This document shows, piece by piece, positions 8,376 to 16,826 of a stretch of 64,000 nt of DNA; position 1 is the stretch's first letter, and every line of letters begins with the position of its first letter. The DNA comes from Mucilaginibacter phenanthrenivorans (GTDB taxonomy: Bacteria; Bacteroidota; Bacteroidia; Sphingobacteriales; Sphingobacteriaceae). Position numbers and translations under genes: made by a program. The notes beneath the pieces were generated by a model. It was not told the origin of the DNA, did no database searches, and saw nothing but the letters and a program-made list of their open reading frames with translations. The DNA lies in assembly GCF_024721155.1 (NCBI RefSeq), contig NZ_JAHVAP010000001.1:496001-560000 (forward strand), in the 5' to 3' direction.

Positions 8376-8960
8376 CTTATGTCTTTCCTCTAAATTCTTA
8401 GCTATCCGCTCCAGGTTTAACCCCTTTTCGCGGAGTAAAACTATCAGGTGGAAAACAAGATCGGAAGCTTCATTAATAAGGTCCGTTTCAGTTTCTGCAA
8501 GGGCAGCTATAACGGTTTCAACTCCCTCTTCACCAACCTTTTGTGCGATTTTATTTAAACCTTTGCTACGTAGTTTATTAACGTATGATCCCTCTTGTGG
8601 GTTCTCATATCTGTCGGCAACTATGGCTTCCAACTGTAGTATAAAGTTCTGGTTATATTCCGTTTTAAAACAATTACGCGAGCCTGTATGACAAGTAGGA
8701 CCGTCGGCTTTAACTTTTATTAGTAAGGTATCGTTATCGCAATCAATGTCGATGCTTTTTACATGCAGGAAATTGTTGCTGGTTTCGCCCTTAGTCCAAA
8801 GGCGTTGTTTTGAGCGGGAAAAGAATGTTACTATATTTTCCTGTACAGTTTTATCGTAAGCTTCCTGGTTCATGTAGCCAAGCATCAGCACTTCAAGTGT
8901 TTGCTCATCCTGTATAATAACCGGAACTAGTCCGTCTGTTTTGTTGAAATCGATGTTCAT
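8373..8960 (-). CDS. hisI: Bifunctional phosphoribosyl-AMP cyclohydrolase / phosphoribosyl-ATP diphosphatase
   Basis: 195 residues, last gene of the his operon (hisIE). The N-terminal HisI domain (residues 1-105) shows [32 protein letters not shown] and the zinc-binding region DCDNDTLL with CHTGSRNCF. The C-terminal HisE domain shows the Asp/Glu-rich MazG-like helices ([25 protein letters not shown]). Together they perform steps 2 and 3 of histidine synthesis. A palindromic repeat separates it from hisF. Confidence 0.96.
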   Translation of the reverse strand: MNIDFNKTDGLVPVIIQDEQTLEVLMLGYMNQEAYDKTVQENIVTFFSRSKQRLWTKGETSNNFLHVKSIDIDCDNDTLLIKVKADGPTCHTGSRNCFKTEYNQNFILQLEAIVADRYENPQEGSYVNKLRSKGLNKIAQKVGEEGVETVIAALAETETDLINEASDLVFHLIVLLREKGLNLERIAKNLEERHK

Positions 8961-8977
8961 ATTATTTTATATACGGA

Positions 8978-9074
8978 TTTGTCATTGCGAGCGATAGCGT
9001 GGCAACCTCGTCGAATGCATTGCGGACATGCACAGTTACGAGGTTGCTTCGTCGTACCTCCTCGCAATGACAAA
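8978..9074. repeat. Interspersed palindrome, TTTGTCATTGCGAG type
   Basis: Imperfect inverted repeat of about 97 bp: the left arm begins TTTGTCATTGCGAG and the right arm ends CTCGCAATGACAAA, with inner arms CAACCTCGT and ACGAGGTTG. This is the widespread CATTGCGAG-family intergenic palindrome seen in many bacterial genomes. It fills the gap between hisF and hisIE. Confidence 0.85.
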
Positions 9075-9084
9075 AGTGTTATGT

Positions 9085-10227
9085 TTAAACTTCCCTCACC
9101 TCAATATTATTCCGCCTCAGGATCTTCTTCAAATCCGGGATCAAAATCTCACCATAATGAAATACTGAAGCCGCCAGTGCTGCGTCAACATTACTTTGCT
9201 CAAATACATCTACAAAATGCTGTACTGAACCGGCTCCTCCTGATGCAATCACCGGGATATTAACCGCGTTATTCACTTGTTTTAAAAAATGGTTGTCAAA
9301 GCCAGCCTTTGTGCCGTCATGATCCATCGATGTTAAAAGTATCTCTCCGGCGCCACGGCTTTCCGCCTCCAGAATCCAGTCGAGTGTTTCCTTTTCAGTT
9401 GGTAGCCTGCCGCCGTTTAAGTGTACAATATTTTTATTGGCGATAACTCTTGTATCAACCGCGATCACTACAAACTGTACTCCAAATGCCCTCGCCAGTT
9501 CATCAATTAAAGCCGGATTACGCACTGCTGCCGAATTAATGGAGATCTTGTCTGCCCCGGCGTTTAAAAGCGCGTCTGCATCTGCTATTTCATTAATTCC
9601 GCCGCCAATGGTAAAGGGAATATTTATTTGGCGTGCTACGGCCTTTACCAACTCAACCATTGTTTTGCGGCGTTCAACAGTCGCGGTAATATCCAGGAAT
9701 ACAAGTTCATCGGCGCCTTGTTGCGAGTAATTCCAGGCAAGCTCAACCGGGTCGCCTGCATCGCGCAGATCAACAAAGTTCACACCTTTTACAGTGCGGC
9801 CGTCTTTTACGTCCAAACAAGGGATAATTCGCTTTGCGAGGCCCCCCGGCCCCCTAAAGGGAGAGTAAGAAACGTGTTGTGTTATAGTGTCCAAAACTTT
9901 TTGTAACTGATTAAATATTTCTTCATTCTTAAAACGGAGAACTTTTATTCCATCGTTTTCAATATTAAGCTGTCTTTCAACATCCTGTGCTGCTATTTCA
10001 GTAAGATTATGTATTGTGCCATCTAATTCAATTACAAGCTTATACTGATGACAATAAAAGTCTGCGATGTAAATTCCCAAGGGATGTTGCCTCCTGAACT
10101 TTGTACCAAGTTGCCCGCCTTTCAAATATCCCCATAACAGCATTTCAGCGGGAGTCATGTTATTTCTAAGCGCGTGAGCATTCTTAAAAATAATCCGATC
10201 AGCTCCCATAAACATTTGCTTTCTCAT
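9085..10227 (-). CDS. hisF: DUF559 nuclease-fold domain fused in frame to HisF (imidazole glycerol phosphate synthase cyclase subunit)
   Basis: 380 residues against about 250 for HisF. Residues 130-380 are a complete His[20 protein letters not shown] with the first catalytic Asp, and [14 protein letters not shown] with the second. Residues 1-129 are a DUF559 domain of the Vsr-like PD-(D/E)XK fold with its core residues kept ([36 protein letters not shown]). The joint is SPFRGPGG, translated from the CCCCCTTTAGGGGG palindrome of an inserted element; it replaces the HisF start Met. No in-frame ATG lies nearer HisF than the DUF559 start, although a TTG in the VLDT codons could serve. The protein may be made as a fusion or initiated internally. 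Confidence 0.92.
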   Translation of the reverse strand: MRKQMFMGADRIIFKNAHALRNNMTPAEMLLWGYLKGGQLGTKFRRQHPLGIYIADFYCHQYKLVIELDGTIHNLTEIAAQDVERQLNIENDGIKVLRFKNEEIFNQLQKVLDTITQHVSYSPFRGPGGLAKRIIPCLDVKDGRTVKGVNFVDLRDAGDPVELAWNYSQQGADELVFLDITATVERRKTMVELVKAVARQINIPFTIGGGINEIADADALLNAGADKISINSAAVRNPALIDELARAFGVQFVVIAVDTRVIANKNIVHLNGGRLPTEKETLDWILEAESRGAGEILLTSMDHDGTKAGFDNHFLKQVNNAVNIPVIASGGAGSVQHFVDVFEQSNVDAALAASVFHYGEILIPDLKKILRRNNIEVREV

Positions 10228-10263
10228 AACAAACTTCTGTTCCCCCTTTAGGGGGCTAGGGGG
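9841..10263 (-). mobile_element. 423-bp palindrome-ended DUF559 element, copy 1 (hisA/hisF gap)
   Basis: Spans from the base after the hisA stop codon to the base before HisF codon 2. Each end holds a C-rich terminal repeat of the form GCCCCCnnGCCCCCTAAAGGG, in inverted orientation: 9841-9863 and about 10240-10263. Between them is one DUF559 reading frame in the operon's direction. Copy 2 at 11606-12028 has the same length and architecture. Confidence 0.8.
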
Positions 10264-11013
10264 CTAAATAGAAATTAGGGCATCCAGGTTCCAGTTTTTT
10301 ACGTCTTCAACAGTGATGTGACCCTCGTAAATTGCTTTACCAACCACGCACGATTCAACTTTTATCCTGCTTAATTGCTCCACATCGTCCATTGAACTTA
10401 CACCACCTGATGCAATCAGCTTAATAAAAGGGGAGTGGTCAAGCAGCTTTTCGTAAAGCTTAATCCCGGCACCACCAAGCTTGCCATCTTTGTCGATATC
10501 GGTACATAAAAAGCGGAAGAAACCCAATTGCAGGCATTTATCGACGTAATCCATCAGCTTGATTGGCGAGCTTTCCATCCATCCGGAATACTTGATCACT
10601 TCGTCCAACACGTCAATGGCGATAACCACCTGGTCGGAACATTTATCTTTACCGCAGATCTCTTTGCTTAGTTCCGGTAAAAATGTTGGGTTGGTAAGCG
10701 CCTGTGTACCAACAATAACCCGGTGAACACCGGAGTCTATCAACTCCTTAACTTTTTCAATGCTGCGGATACCACCGCCGTATTGCACTTTCATGTCAGT
10801 TTTACGGATCACATCAAAAAGATACTCCTGGTTCGAGAAATCATTTTTCGCGCCGTTAAGGTCGATGATGTGAATAAAGTTCGTGCCGTTTGATTGATAT
10901 TTTTCTATCATTTCCTCTAAGGAAACGTCGTATTCTGTAACCTGTTGGTAATCGCCTTCACGCAGGCGCACCACCTTTTTGTTCAAAATATCAATTGCAG
11001 GAATAATGTACAT
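10264..11013 (-). CDS. hisA: ProFAR isomerase
   Basis: 249-residue TIM-barrel enzyme for step 4 of histidine synthesis. Diagnostic segments are MYIIPAIDILNKKVVRL (catalytic Asp8), VQYGGGIRS, the second catalytic Asp in FLCTDIDKDGKLGG, and ASGGVSS. It starts 4 nt after the hisH stop. Immediately after its own stop codon begins the DUF559 element that is fused to hisF. Confidence 0.96.
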   Translation of the reverse strand: MYIIPAIDILNKKVVRLREGDYQQVTEYDVSLEEMIEKYQSNGTNFIHIIDLNGAKNDFSNQEYLFDVIRKTDMKVQYGGGIRSIEKVKELIDSGVHRVIVGTQALTNPTFLPELSKEICGKDKCSDQVVIAIDVLDEVIKYSGWMESSPIKLMDYVDKCLQLGFFRFLCTDIDKDGKLGGAGIKLYEKLLDHSPFIKLIASGGVSSMDDVEQLSRIKVESCVVGKAIYEGHITVEDVKNWNLDALISI

Positions 11014-11017
11014 GTTT

Positions 11018-11989
11018 TTAAATGTTTGAGAAGTTTTTTAGTAATGTTTCACCATATGCGCCTGATTTTTCGGGATGGAACTGTACACCATAGAAATTGT
11101 CCCGCATAATTGATGCCGAAAACTTGTTTATATAAGTTGTTGACGATAAAGTGTATAAATTATTATACTCAATAAAGTATGAATGTACAAAGTAAAAGTG
11201 GGAACCGCCCGGAATATTTTCAAATAAAGGATTCTCCAACTCCGGGTAAACCTGGTTCCAGCCGGTGTGTGGCACTTTAAGGTCAGTACCGCCGGCGAAT
11301 TTTAAAGTCTTTATCGGGAAAAGATCAAGGAGATTAGAGTCCCCTTCTTCAGAATATGAAGTAAGCAATTGCATTCCCACACAAATCCCTAAAACCGGTT
11401 TTTTAAGCGCTTTTATAGCCGGTACCAGCCCGGTACTTTCCAGTTTATGCATGGCCGCACCCGCATGCCCGACACCCGGAATAATATAACGATCGAACTG
11501 GTCAAAATCTTCTTCCTTATTGATCATCCCATAAGGAATCCCCAGCCGCTCCAGGGCAGCAGTTAATGAGAAAATATTCCCGGCACCGTATCGAATGATG
11601 CCTAGCCCCCCCCGCCCCCTAAAGGGGGAGCTAAGAGCTTGCGTTATTGTCTCCAATACTTTTTCTGGTTGATTGTATATTTCTTCATTTTTAAATCGAA
11701 GTACCCTGATACCATCATTTTCAATATTAAGTTGTCGTTCTAAATCGTTTTTGGCAATCTCGGCAACCTCATGGATACTCCCGTCCACTTCAATCACTAA
11801 TTTATGCTGATGACAATAAAAGTCAGCAATATAAATTCCTAAAGGATGTTGTCTCCTAAACTTCGCACCAAGTTGATTGCCCTTCAAATACCCCCATAAT
11901 AACGTTTCAGCAGCCGTCATGTTATTTCGTAGTGCCTCTGCATTTTTAAAGATCAGATTGCTTGCACCTAAAAACATCCGCTTTTTCAT
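11018..11989 (-). CDS. hisH: DUF559 nuclease-fold domain fused in frame to HisH (imidazole glycerol phosphate synthase amidotransferase subunit)
   Basis: 323 residues against about 195 for HisH. Residues 129-323 are a full HisH: LGIIRYGAGNIFSL, the nucleophile Cys in GICVGMQLL, and the catalytic His/Glu in YGVQFHPEKSG. Residues 1-128 are a DUF559 domain about three-quarters identical by eye to the one fused to HisF, with the same conserved core ([26 protein letters not shown]). The joint SPFRGRGG is again translated from a CCCCCTTTAGGGGG palindrome and removes the native start. HisH and HisF are obligate partners, so both subunits of one enzyme carry the same extra domain. The nearest alternative start is a TTG in the VLET codons. 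Confidence 0.92.
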   Translation of the reverse strand: MKKRMFLGASNLIFKNAEALRNNMTAAETLLWGYLKGNQLGAKFRRQHPLGIYIADFYCHQHKLVIEVDGSIHEVAEIAKNDLERQLNIENDGIRVLRFKNEEIYNQPEKVLETITQALSSPFRGRGGLGIIRYGAGNIFSLTAALERLGIPYGMINKEEDFDQFDRYIIPGVGHAGAAMHKLESTGLVPAIKALKKPVLGICVGMQLLTSYSEEGDSNLLDLFPIKTLKFAGGTDLKVPHTGWNQVYPELENPLFENIPGGSHFYFVHSYFIEYNNLYTLSSTTYINKFSASIMRDNFYGVQFHPEKSGAYGETLLKNFSNI

Positions 11990-12028
11990 AATCCACTTGT
12001 GTTCCCCCTTCAGGGGGCTAGGGGGCCT
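11606..12028 (-). mobile_element. 423-bp palindrome-ended DUF559 element, copy 2 (hisB/hisH gap)
   Basis: Runs from the base after the hisB stop codon to the codon replacing the HisH N-terminus. The ends are inverted C-rich repeats (CCGCCCCCTAAAGGGGGAG at 11612-11630; CCCCCTTCAGGGGGCTAGGG at 12004-12023). It holds one DUF559 frame in the direction of the operon. It is the same length as copy 1 but clearly diverged in sequence, so the two are not a recent tandem duplication. Confidence 0.8.
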
Positions 12029-13180
12029 CTACAGTAATCCCTTTGTGCTTGGTAAAACCATCTTATTCACATCCCGTTTCACAGCCATTTTTATAGCCTT
12101 CGCGAAGGCCTTAAAGATAGCTTCAATTTTATGATGCTCGTTCTCGCCTTCTGCTTTTATATTCAGGTTACATTTTGCGGCATCGCTGAACGATTTAAAG
12201 AAATGGAAGAACATCTCTGTTGGCATTTCGCCTATTTTTTCCCGTTTAAATTCAGCGTCCCAAACAATCCAGTTTCTGCCGCCAAAATCGATGGCTGCCT
12301 GTGCCAGGCAATCGTCCATCGGCAAACAAAAACCGTAACGCTCGATCCCTTTTTTATTCCCTAAGGCTAAAGCAAAAACTTCACCCAGCGCAATGCCTGT
12401 GTCCTCTATCGTATGATGTTCATCGATATGCAGATCACCATTAGCAACAATTTCTAAATCAATGCTGCCGTGGCGTGCAATCTGGTCAAGCATGTGATCA
12501 AAAAAATGAACGCCTGTTGATACTTTTGATTCGCCGGTACCATCAAGGTTTATTTTTATGTAGATGTCGGTTTCCTTGGTGCTGCGGCGATGTTCAAACG
12601 TCCGTTCGCCCAACTTTAAAAATTCGTAGATCTTTTGCCAGTCGGTAGTTTCGAGGGCTACTGTGCTTTTTACGGCGTCTTCCTCGACCTGCCCGCTAAA
12701 TTCATGACTTCCCATGTTTGAACCATCGTTCAGCCAGATTGCTTTTGCACCTAAATTATGCCCAAGTAATACGTCATTCTTACGGTCACCTATTGTAAAC
12801 GAACCTTTTAAATCATACTTCTCTCTGTCAAAATATTGCAGCAGCATCCCAATTCCCGGTTTACGGGTGGGTGCGTTTTCGGCAGGGAAGGTACGGTCGA
12901 CACAAATATTTGAAAACACTACGCCTTCATTCTCAAAAGTCTTTAAAACAAAATTCTGCACCGGCCAAAAGGTGTCTTCCGGGTACGACGCTGTTCCTAA
13001 ACCATCCTGGTTGGTGACCATTACCAGCTCGAAATCGAGTTCTTTTGCGATTTTAGGCAGGTATTGCAAGGCACCGGCATAAAACGTAAGTTTTGCAAAT
13101 GAGTCGATCTGCTCATCCGGGGTTTCTTCTATAAGTGTGCCGTCACGATCTATAAAGAGTATTTTTTGCAGATTGCTCAT
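12029..13180 (-). CDS. hisB: Bifunctional histidinol-phosphatase / imidazoleglycerol-phosphate dehydratase
   Basis: 383 residues. The N-terminal HAD phosphatase (about 1-165) has [22 protein letters not shown] and [12 protein letters not shown]. The C-terminal IGPD domain (about 190-383) has [24 protein letters not shown], and the second metal-binding [13 protein letters not shown]. It catalyses steps 6 and 8 of the pathway. Its start overlaps the hisC stop by 4 bases. The DUF559 element begins directly after its stop codon. Confidence 0.96.
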   Translation of the reverse strand: MSNLQKILFIDRDGTLIEETPDEQIDSFAKLTFYAGALQYLPKIAKELDFELVMVTNQDGLGTASYPEDTFWPVQNFVLKTFENEGVVFSNICVDRTFPAENAPTRKPGIGMLLQYFDREKYDLKGSFTIGDRKNDVLLGHNLGAKAIWLNDGSNMGSHEFSGQVEEDAVKSTVALETTDWQKIYEFLKLGERTFEHRRSTKETDIYIKINLDGTGESKVSTGVHFFDHMLDQIARHGSIDLEIVANGDLHIDEHHTIEDTGIALGEVFALALGNKKGIERYGFCLPMDDCLAQAAIDFGGRNWIVWDAEFKREKIGEMPTEMFFHFFKSFSDAAKCNLNIKAEGENEHHKIEAIFKAFAKAIKMAVKRDVNKMVLPSTKGLL

Positions 13181-14223
13181 TTAAAATTTTGTAAAGTTTG
13201 GAGTAATATGTTGTTTTCGTCCGGGGTACCTACTGTTATGCGCAGGCAGCCCTCACAAAGTTCAACTTTTGAACGGTTGCGAACGATAATGCCCTGGCTA
13301 ACAAGGAAATCGTATATGCCGTTTGCATTTGTAGTTTTTACGAGGATAAAGTTAGCATCAGATGGGTAGATGTCTACCACAAAATCAAAGTCCTTCAAAC
13401 CCAAAACCAGCAGGTCTCTTTGTTGTAAGGTTTCCTTTATCCAAAGATTTACTAAATCAACATTGGCCAATGCCTGTAAAGCCAGTTGTTGTGAGGCTTC
13501 GTTAACGTTATACGGTGGCTTAACCTTGTTCATCACTTCGATGATCTCTTCGCTGGCAAAGGCCATTCCCACACGTAAGCCCGCAAGTCCCCAGGCTTTT
13601 GAAAGCGTTTGCAATACTACAAGGTTAGCATATTCTGTAAGCTCCTGTATAAAGGTTTTTTGGCGACTAAAATTGATATAAGCCTCATCAACCACAACAA
13701 TGCCGCTAAAATTAGCCAGTAAAGTTTCTACATCAGTACGATCAATAGAATTGCCGGTAGGGTTGTTAGGCGAACAAATAAAGATGAGTTTGGTATGCTC
13801 ATCAATGGCTTCGGCAATACCGTCCAAATTAAGCTGAAACTCTTCTGTAAGCGGCACATTTTTTACAGCTACATCATTTATATTGGCGGATACCTGGTAC
13901 ATGCCATAAGTAGGCGGAACCAGGATCACATTATCCACACCGGGGTTACAAAAGCTGCGGAACAGGATATCTATGGCCTCGTCGCTGCCATTGCCTAAAA
14001 AAATATTGCGTGGTGGCACGCCTTTAATCTCGGTTAAACGTTTTTTAACTTCAAATTGCAATGGATCCGGATAGCGGTTATATGCCTGCTCCAACGGTGA
14101 GCCATAAGCATTTTCGTTCGCATCCAAAAAAACACTTGCCTCACCCTGGTATTCGTCGCGCGCGGATGAATAGGGGGTTAGGTTTTTAATATTTTCTCTT
14201 AATATGTTATTTATGCTGAACAT
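13177..14223 (-). CDS. hisC: Histidinol-phosphate aminotransferase
   Basis: 348-residue PLP-dependent class I/II aminotransferase. Visible marks are NENAYGSP, the [11 protein letters not shown] segment, VVDEAYINF, and the PLP-binding Lys in [14 protein letters not shown]. The C-terminal [10 protein letters not shown] with the substrate-binding Arg is present. It catalyses step 7. It is translationally coupled to hisB by a 4-base overlap and separated from hisD by a long hairpin repeat. Confidence 0.96.
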   Translation of the reverse strand: MFSINNILRENIKNLTPYSSARDEYQGEASVFLDANENAYGSPLEQAYNRYPDPLQFEVKKRLTEIKGVPPRNIFLGNGSDEAIDILFRSFCNPGVDNVILVPPTYGMYQVSANINDVAVKNVPLTEEFQLNLDGIAEAIDEHTKLIFICSPNNPTGNSIDRTDVETLLANFSGIVVVDEAYINFSRQKTFIQELTEYANLVVLQTLSKAWGLAGLRVGMAFASEEIIEVMNKVKPPYNVNEASQQLALQALANVDLVNLWIKETLQQRDLLVLGLKDFDFVVDIYPSDANFILVKTTNANGIYDFLVSQGIIVRNRSKVELCEGCLRITVGTPDENNILLQTLQNFK

Positions 14224-14250
14224 TGTCTTAAATTCTATTTTGTTACTTTC

Positions 14251-14334
14251 TGAACCTTGATTTGCCTGATTTAAGGATTGTCTTGATCTTTTTTTTTATC
14301 GAGGTAATCCTTAAATCTTATGAATCATGGTTCA
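14251..14334. repeat. 29-bp imperfect inverted repeat between hisC and hisD
   Basis: Arms 14251-14279 and 14306-14334 match at 23 of 29 positions, including a perfect 12-bp inner arm GATTTAAGGATT; the loop is 26 nt and T-rich. The right arm covers the last hisD codons and stop. It looks like a dispersed hairpin element (MITE or REP-like). Confidence 0.75.
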
Positions 14335-15614
14335 AACCTTCTCACTGTCACCGCATTCTTATGCGCATGCAAGCCCTCCAATTCCGCTAATATCTCAACC
14401 GATGGGCCTATATTTTGAATACCTTCGGGTGTGATGTATTGGAATGTGATCTTCTTTACAAACGAATCAACTGATACCCCGGAGTACGCCCTTGAATAAG
14501 AACTTGTTGGTAAGGTGTGGTTTGTTCCCGATGCATAGTCGCCGGCGCTTTCCGGAGTTAAGTTGCCGAGAAAAACCGAACCTGCATTAATGATATTCGC
14601 AGTGATGCTTTGCCAGTTTTCTGTAGCCAATATCAGGTGCTCGGGTGCGTAAGCGTTACTAAAGTCCATTGCTTTGGAAAGATTATCCGCTACAACGATG
14701 TATGAATTAACCATAGCTACTTTAGCAATTTCGGCGCGGGGCAGTACAGGTAATTGCTTGTCGAGCTCAGCCAAAACTTCTTCAGTAATTTTGGTTGATG
14801 TACAAACCAATATCGACTGACTATCCATGCCGTGTTCTGCCTGTGCCAGTAAATCGGCAGCAACGTAAACAGGGTTGGCCGTTTCATCCGCTATAACCAA
14901 TACTTCTGAAGGCCCTGCAGGCATATCAATAGCGGTGGTTGTAGTTGACTGAATAATAGTTTTAGCCTTAGTTACAAACTGATTTCCAGGACCGAAAATC
15001 TTATCAACCTTTGTAATTGTTTCGGTGCCGTAAGCCATTGCGGCAATTGCCTGTGAACCACCAGCGAGGTAGATTTTATCTACACCAAGCAACAAAGCAA
15101 CGTAAGCTATAAAGGCATTTACCCTCCCATTTTTTTGTGGGGGAGAGCAAACTACTATTTCACCGCATCCGGCAATTTTTGCAGGAATACCCAGCATTAA
15201 AAAGGTACTTGGTAAAACCGCTGAGCCGCCGGGAATATACAAGCCAACTTTTTCAATCGGCCTTAATTCGCGCCAGCAGGTTACGCCAGGCATGGTTTCT
15301 ACTTTGTCCTCACCTTTAAGCTGCGCAGCATGAAACTTGTAGATATTGTTGTAAGCTATTCTTAATGCCGCCTTTTGCTCGTTGGTAACAGTCGAGGCAA
15401 TTTCGATTAGTTCATTTTTATCAAGATAAAGCTTATCCAGCTCAACTTTGTCAAACTTTAAAGCATAATCAAGTAAAGCACTGTCCCCGTTTTGCTGAAC
15501 ATGCGCAATCACATCCTCAACTATAGCACGGATTTCATTTGCCGGGTCAACGTTGCGCTGAACCAGTTTTTGGATCTCAGATTTACTTAAATCGGAATAG
15601 TTGAATACCTTCAT
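14325..15614 (-). CDS. hisD: Histidinol dehydrogenase
   Basis: 429 residues, the usual HisD length. Family marks are YIPGGSAVLPS, PAGPSEVLVIAD, QAEHGMDSQSILV (zinc-ligand region) and the C-terminal GDYASGTNHTLPTSSYSRAYSG with metal-binding residues. It performs the last two NAD-dependent oxidations to histidine. The final residues RRFEP and the stop are overlapped by the arm of a hairpin repeat. A short C-rich palindrome element separates it from hisG. Confidence 0.96.
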   Translation of the reverse strand: MKVFNYSDLSKSEIQKLVQRNVDPANEIRAIVEDVIAHVQQNGDSALLDYALKFDKVELDKLYLDKNELIEIASTVTNEQKAALRIAYNNIYKFHAAQLKGEDKVETMPGVTCWRELRPIEKVGLYIPGGSAVLPSTFLMLGIPAKIAGCGEIVVCSPPQKNGRVNAFIAYVALLLGVDKIYLAGGSQAIAAMAYGTETITKVDKIFGPGNQFVTKAKTIIQSTTTTAIDMPAGPSEVLVIADETANPVYVAADLLAQAEHGMDSQSILVCTSTKITEEVLAELDKQLPVLPRAEIAKVAMVNSYIVVADNLSKAMDFSNAYAPEHLILATENWQSITANIINAGSVFLGNLTPESAGDYASGTNHTLPTSSYSRAYSGVSVDSFVKKITFQYITPEGIQNIGPSVEILAELEGLHAHKNAVTVRRFEP

Positions 15615-15620
15615 AGTTCA

Positions 15621-15717
15621 CGCCCCCAAACCCCCTAAAGGGGTGTTATGTCCGCTTTGTTTTAATTATTTCTATACCCCGTCCGCCTTTTGCTCCCCCT
15701 TTAGGGGGCCGGGGGGC
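15621..15717. mobile_element. Short gene-less copy of the C-rich palindrome element (hisG/hisD gap)
   Basis: Two inverted terminal repeats of the same family as the DUF559 elements (CGCCCCCAAACCCCCTAAAG at 15621-15640; CTCCCCCTTTAGGGGGCCGG at 15693-15712) flank about 48 bp with no gene. It has the ends without the DUF559 frame, as expected for a non-autonomous (MITE-like) derivative. Confidence 0.75.
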
Positions 15718-15724
15718 TTCGCCT

Positions 15725-16576
15725 TTATAGTATTATCTTCTCTATCGGCATTACCACAATACCTTGTGCGCCGGCTTGTTTTAGCTGGCTAATCCTGTCC
15801 CAAAAATCACGTTCAGGGATAACGGTGTGTACAGCAACCCAATTTTCTTCAGCCAAGGGCACCACCGATGGGCTTTTAACGCCTGGTAATAAAGCCGTAA
15901 CTGCCGACAGATTATCCTTATGAACGTTCAAAACTACGTATTTGGTTTCCTTTGCACGCAGTACAGACTGGATTCGCTGGATCAACTCCTTTACCAAATC
16001 TTCATCTTCACTTCCCTTACGTCCGATCAATACCGCTTCTGACGACATTACATCTGCAAATGGCTTTAACCCATTGCTTTTCAGCGTGCCGCCTGTTGAT
16101 ACCAAATCGCAAATAGCATCGCTTAAGCCAAGACCGGGTGAAATTTCAACCGAGCCCGATATAGTACGGATATCAGATGTTATGCCTTGTTCCTTAAGGA
16201 ATTTACCCAGTATAACAGGGTAGGTGGTGGCGATGGATTTGCCGTTCAAATCGGCCAGGCTTTGAATATTGTTGGTATTTGGCACAGCTATTTTAAGCGA
16301 GCATTTGCCAAAGCCAAGGCGTTGCAGGTAGCTAACCTTAACCTCGGTTTCTTCAATTACATTTTCACCAACTATACCCAGGTCGGCAATGCCGTCCTGA
16401 ACATATTCCGGGATATCATCATCACGCAGAAAAAGAATTTCGAGCGGGAAGTTTGAAACAGGGGAGATAAGCGAGCTCTTATAATTTTCAAAATTAAGGC
16501 CGCAATTTTTTAATAATTCAACGGATTTTTCGTTGAGCCGACCCGATTTTTGGATCGCTATTTTAAGTGTTTTCAC
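15725..16576 (-). CDS. hisG: ATP phosphoribosyltransferase, long form
   Basis: 283 residues, first structural gene of the his operon. The PRPP-binding region GLSDAICDLVSTGGTLKSNGL is clear, preceded by the two periplasmic-binding-like catalytic lobes (MKTLKIAIQKSGRLNEKS, DLGIVGENV). The C-terminal HisG_C regulatory domain (LLPGVKSPSVVPL) marks the long form, which is inhibited by histidine and needs no HisZ. A leader peptide and promoter lie upstream. Confidence 0.96.
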   Translation of the reverse strand: MKTLKIAIQKSGRLNEKSVELLKNCGLNFENYKSSLISPVSNFPLEILFLRDDDIPEYVQDGIADLGIVGENVIEETEVKVSYLQRLGFGKCSLKIAVPNTNNIQSLADLNGKSIATTYPVILGKFLKEQGITSDIRTISGSVEISPGLGLSDAICDLVSTGGTLKSNGLKPFADVMSSEAVLIGRKGSEDEDLVKELIQRIQSVLRAKETKYVVLNVHKDNLSAVTALLPGVKSPSVVPLAEENWVAVHTVIPERDFWDRISQLKQAGAQGIVVMPIEKIIL

Positions 16577-16639
16577 TGATTGAGTTTAAAGGAACTATAA
16601 TAAAAATATAAACGGAGGGTTGTTATTTCGCGTAGAAAC

Positions 16640-16697
16640 ATACATTATCTAATCACCACATGGTGGTGATGGTGCAGGTGCAAATGATATAATGTAT
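16640..16697 (-). promoter_or_regulatory. Candidate his attenuator hairpins
   Basis: A perfect 8-bp hairpin (ATCACCAC / GTGGTGAT, loop of 3) is made of the leader's own His codons at 16652-16670. It is nested in a 9-bp perfect inverted repeat (ATAATGTAT at 16689-16697; ATACATTAT at 16640-16648) that takes in the leader stop codon. Ribosome stalling at His codons would disrupt both. No GC-rich hairpin with a U-run follows, so the mechanism (transcriptional or translational) is open. Confidence 0.6.
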
Positions 16698-16707
16698 AAC
16701 CGTTCAT
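16645..16707 (-). CDS. hisL: His operon leader peptide, 20 codons with 7 His
   Basis: ATG at 16707 to TAA at 16645. The peptide begins MNGYTLY and continues HLHLHHHHHVVIR, so seven of nine consecutive codons are His. It lies between a strong promoter match and hisG, on the same strand. It has the hallmark of an amino-acid leader peptide in which ribosome speed at His codons reports charged tRNA-His. The preceding bases are A-rich, as usual for Bacteroidota starts. It is too short for standard ORF callers. Confidence 0.8.
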   Translation of the reverse strand: MNGYTLYHLHLHHHHHVVIR

Positions 16708-16740
16708 TTTTTTGTATAGTAAAACGATAGATATTGAGCG

Positions 16741-16770
16741 CAAATATAGGCAACTGTTTATTAAATCAAA
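16741..16770 (-). promoter_or_regulatory. his operon promoter, TTTG-N18-TATATTTG
   Basis: The -7 box TATATTTG (16741-16748) and -33 TTTG (16767-16770) are 18 nt apart on the minus strand. The predicted start is about 25-30 nt before the hisL ATG. The same spacing and -7 box occur before tRNA-Ser at 59575-59604. Confidence 0.7.
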
Positions 16771-16826
16771 ATTAAATTTCGATTTGATTATTGTTTAGTT
16801 CACGCGGCAAAATTTAATTCCGGAAT

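Noticed and set aside
9085..11989. Assembly chimera as explanation for the DUF559-HisF and DUF559-HisH fusions
   Set aside because: Both joints have the same architecture, the two domains are diverged rather than identical, and both have intact end repeats and frames.
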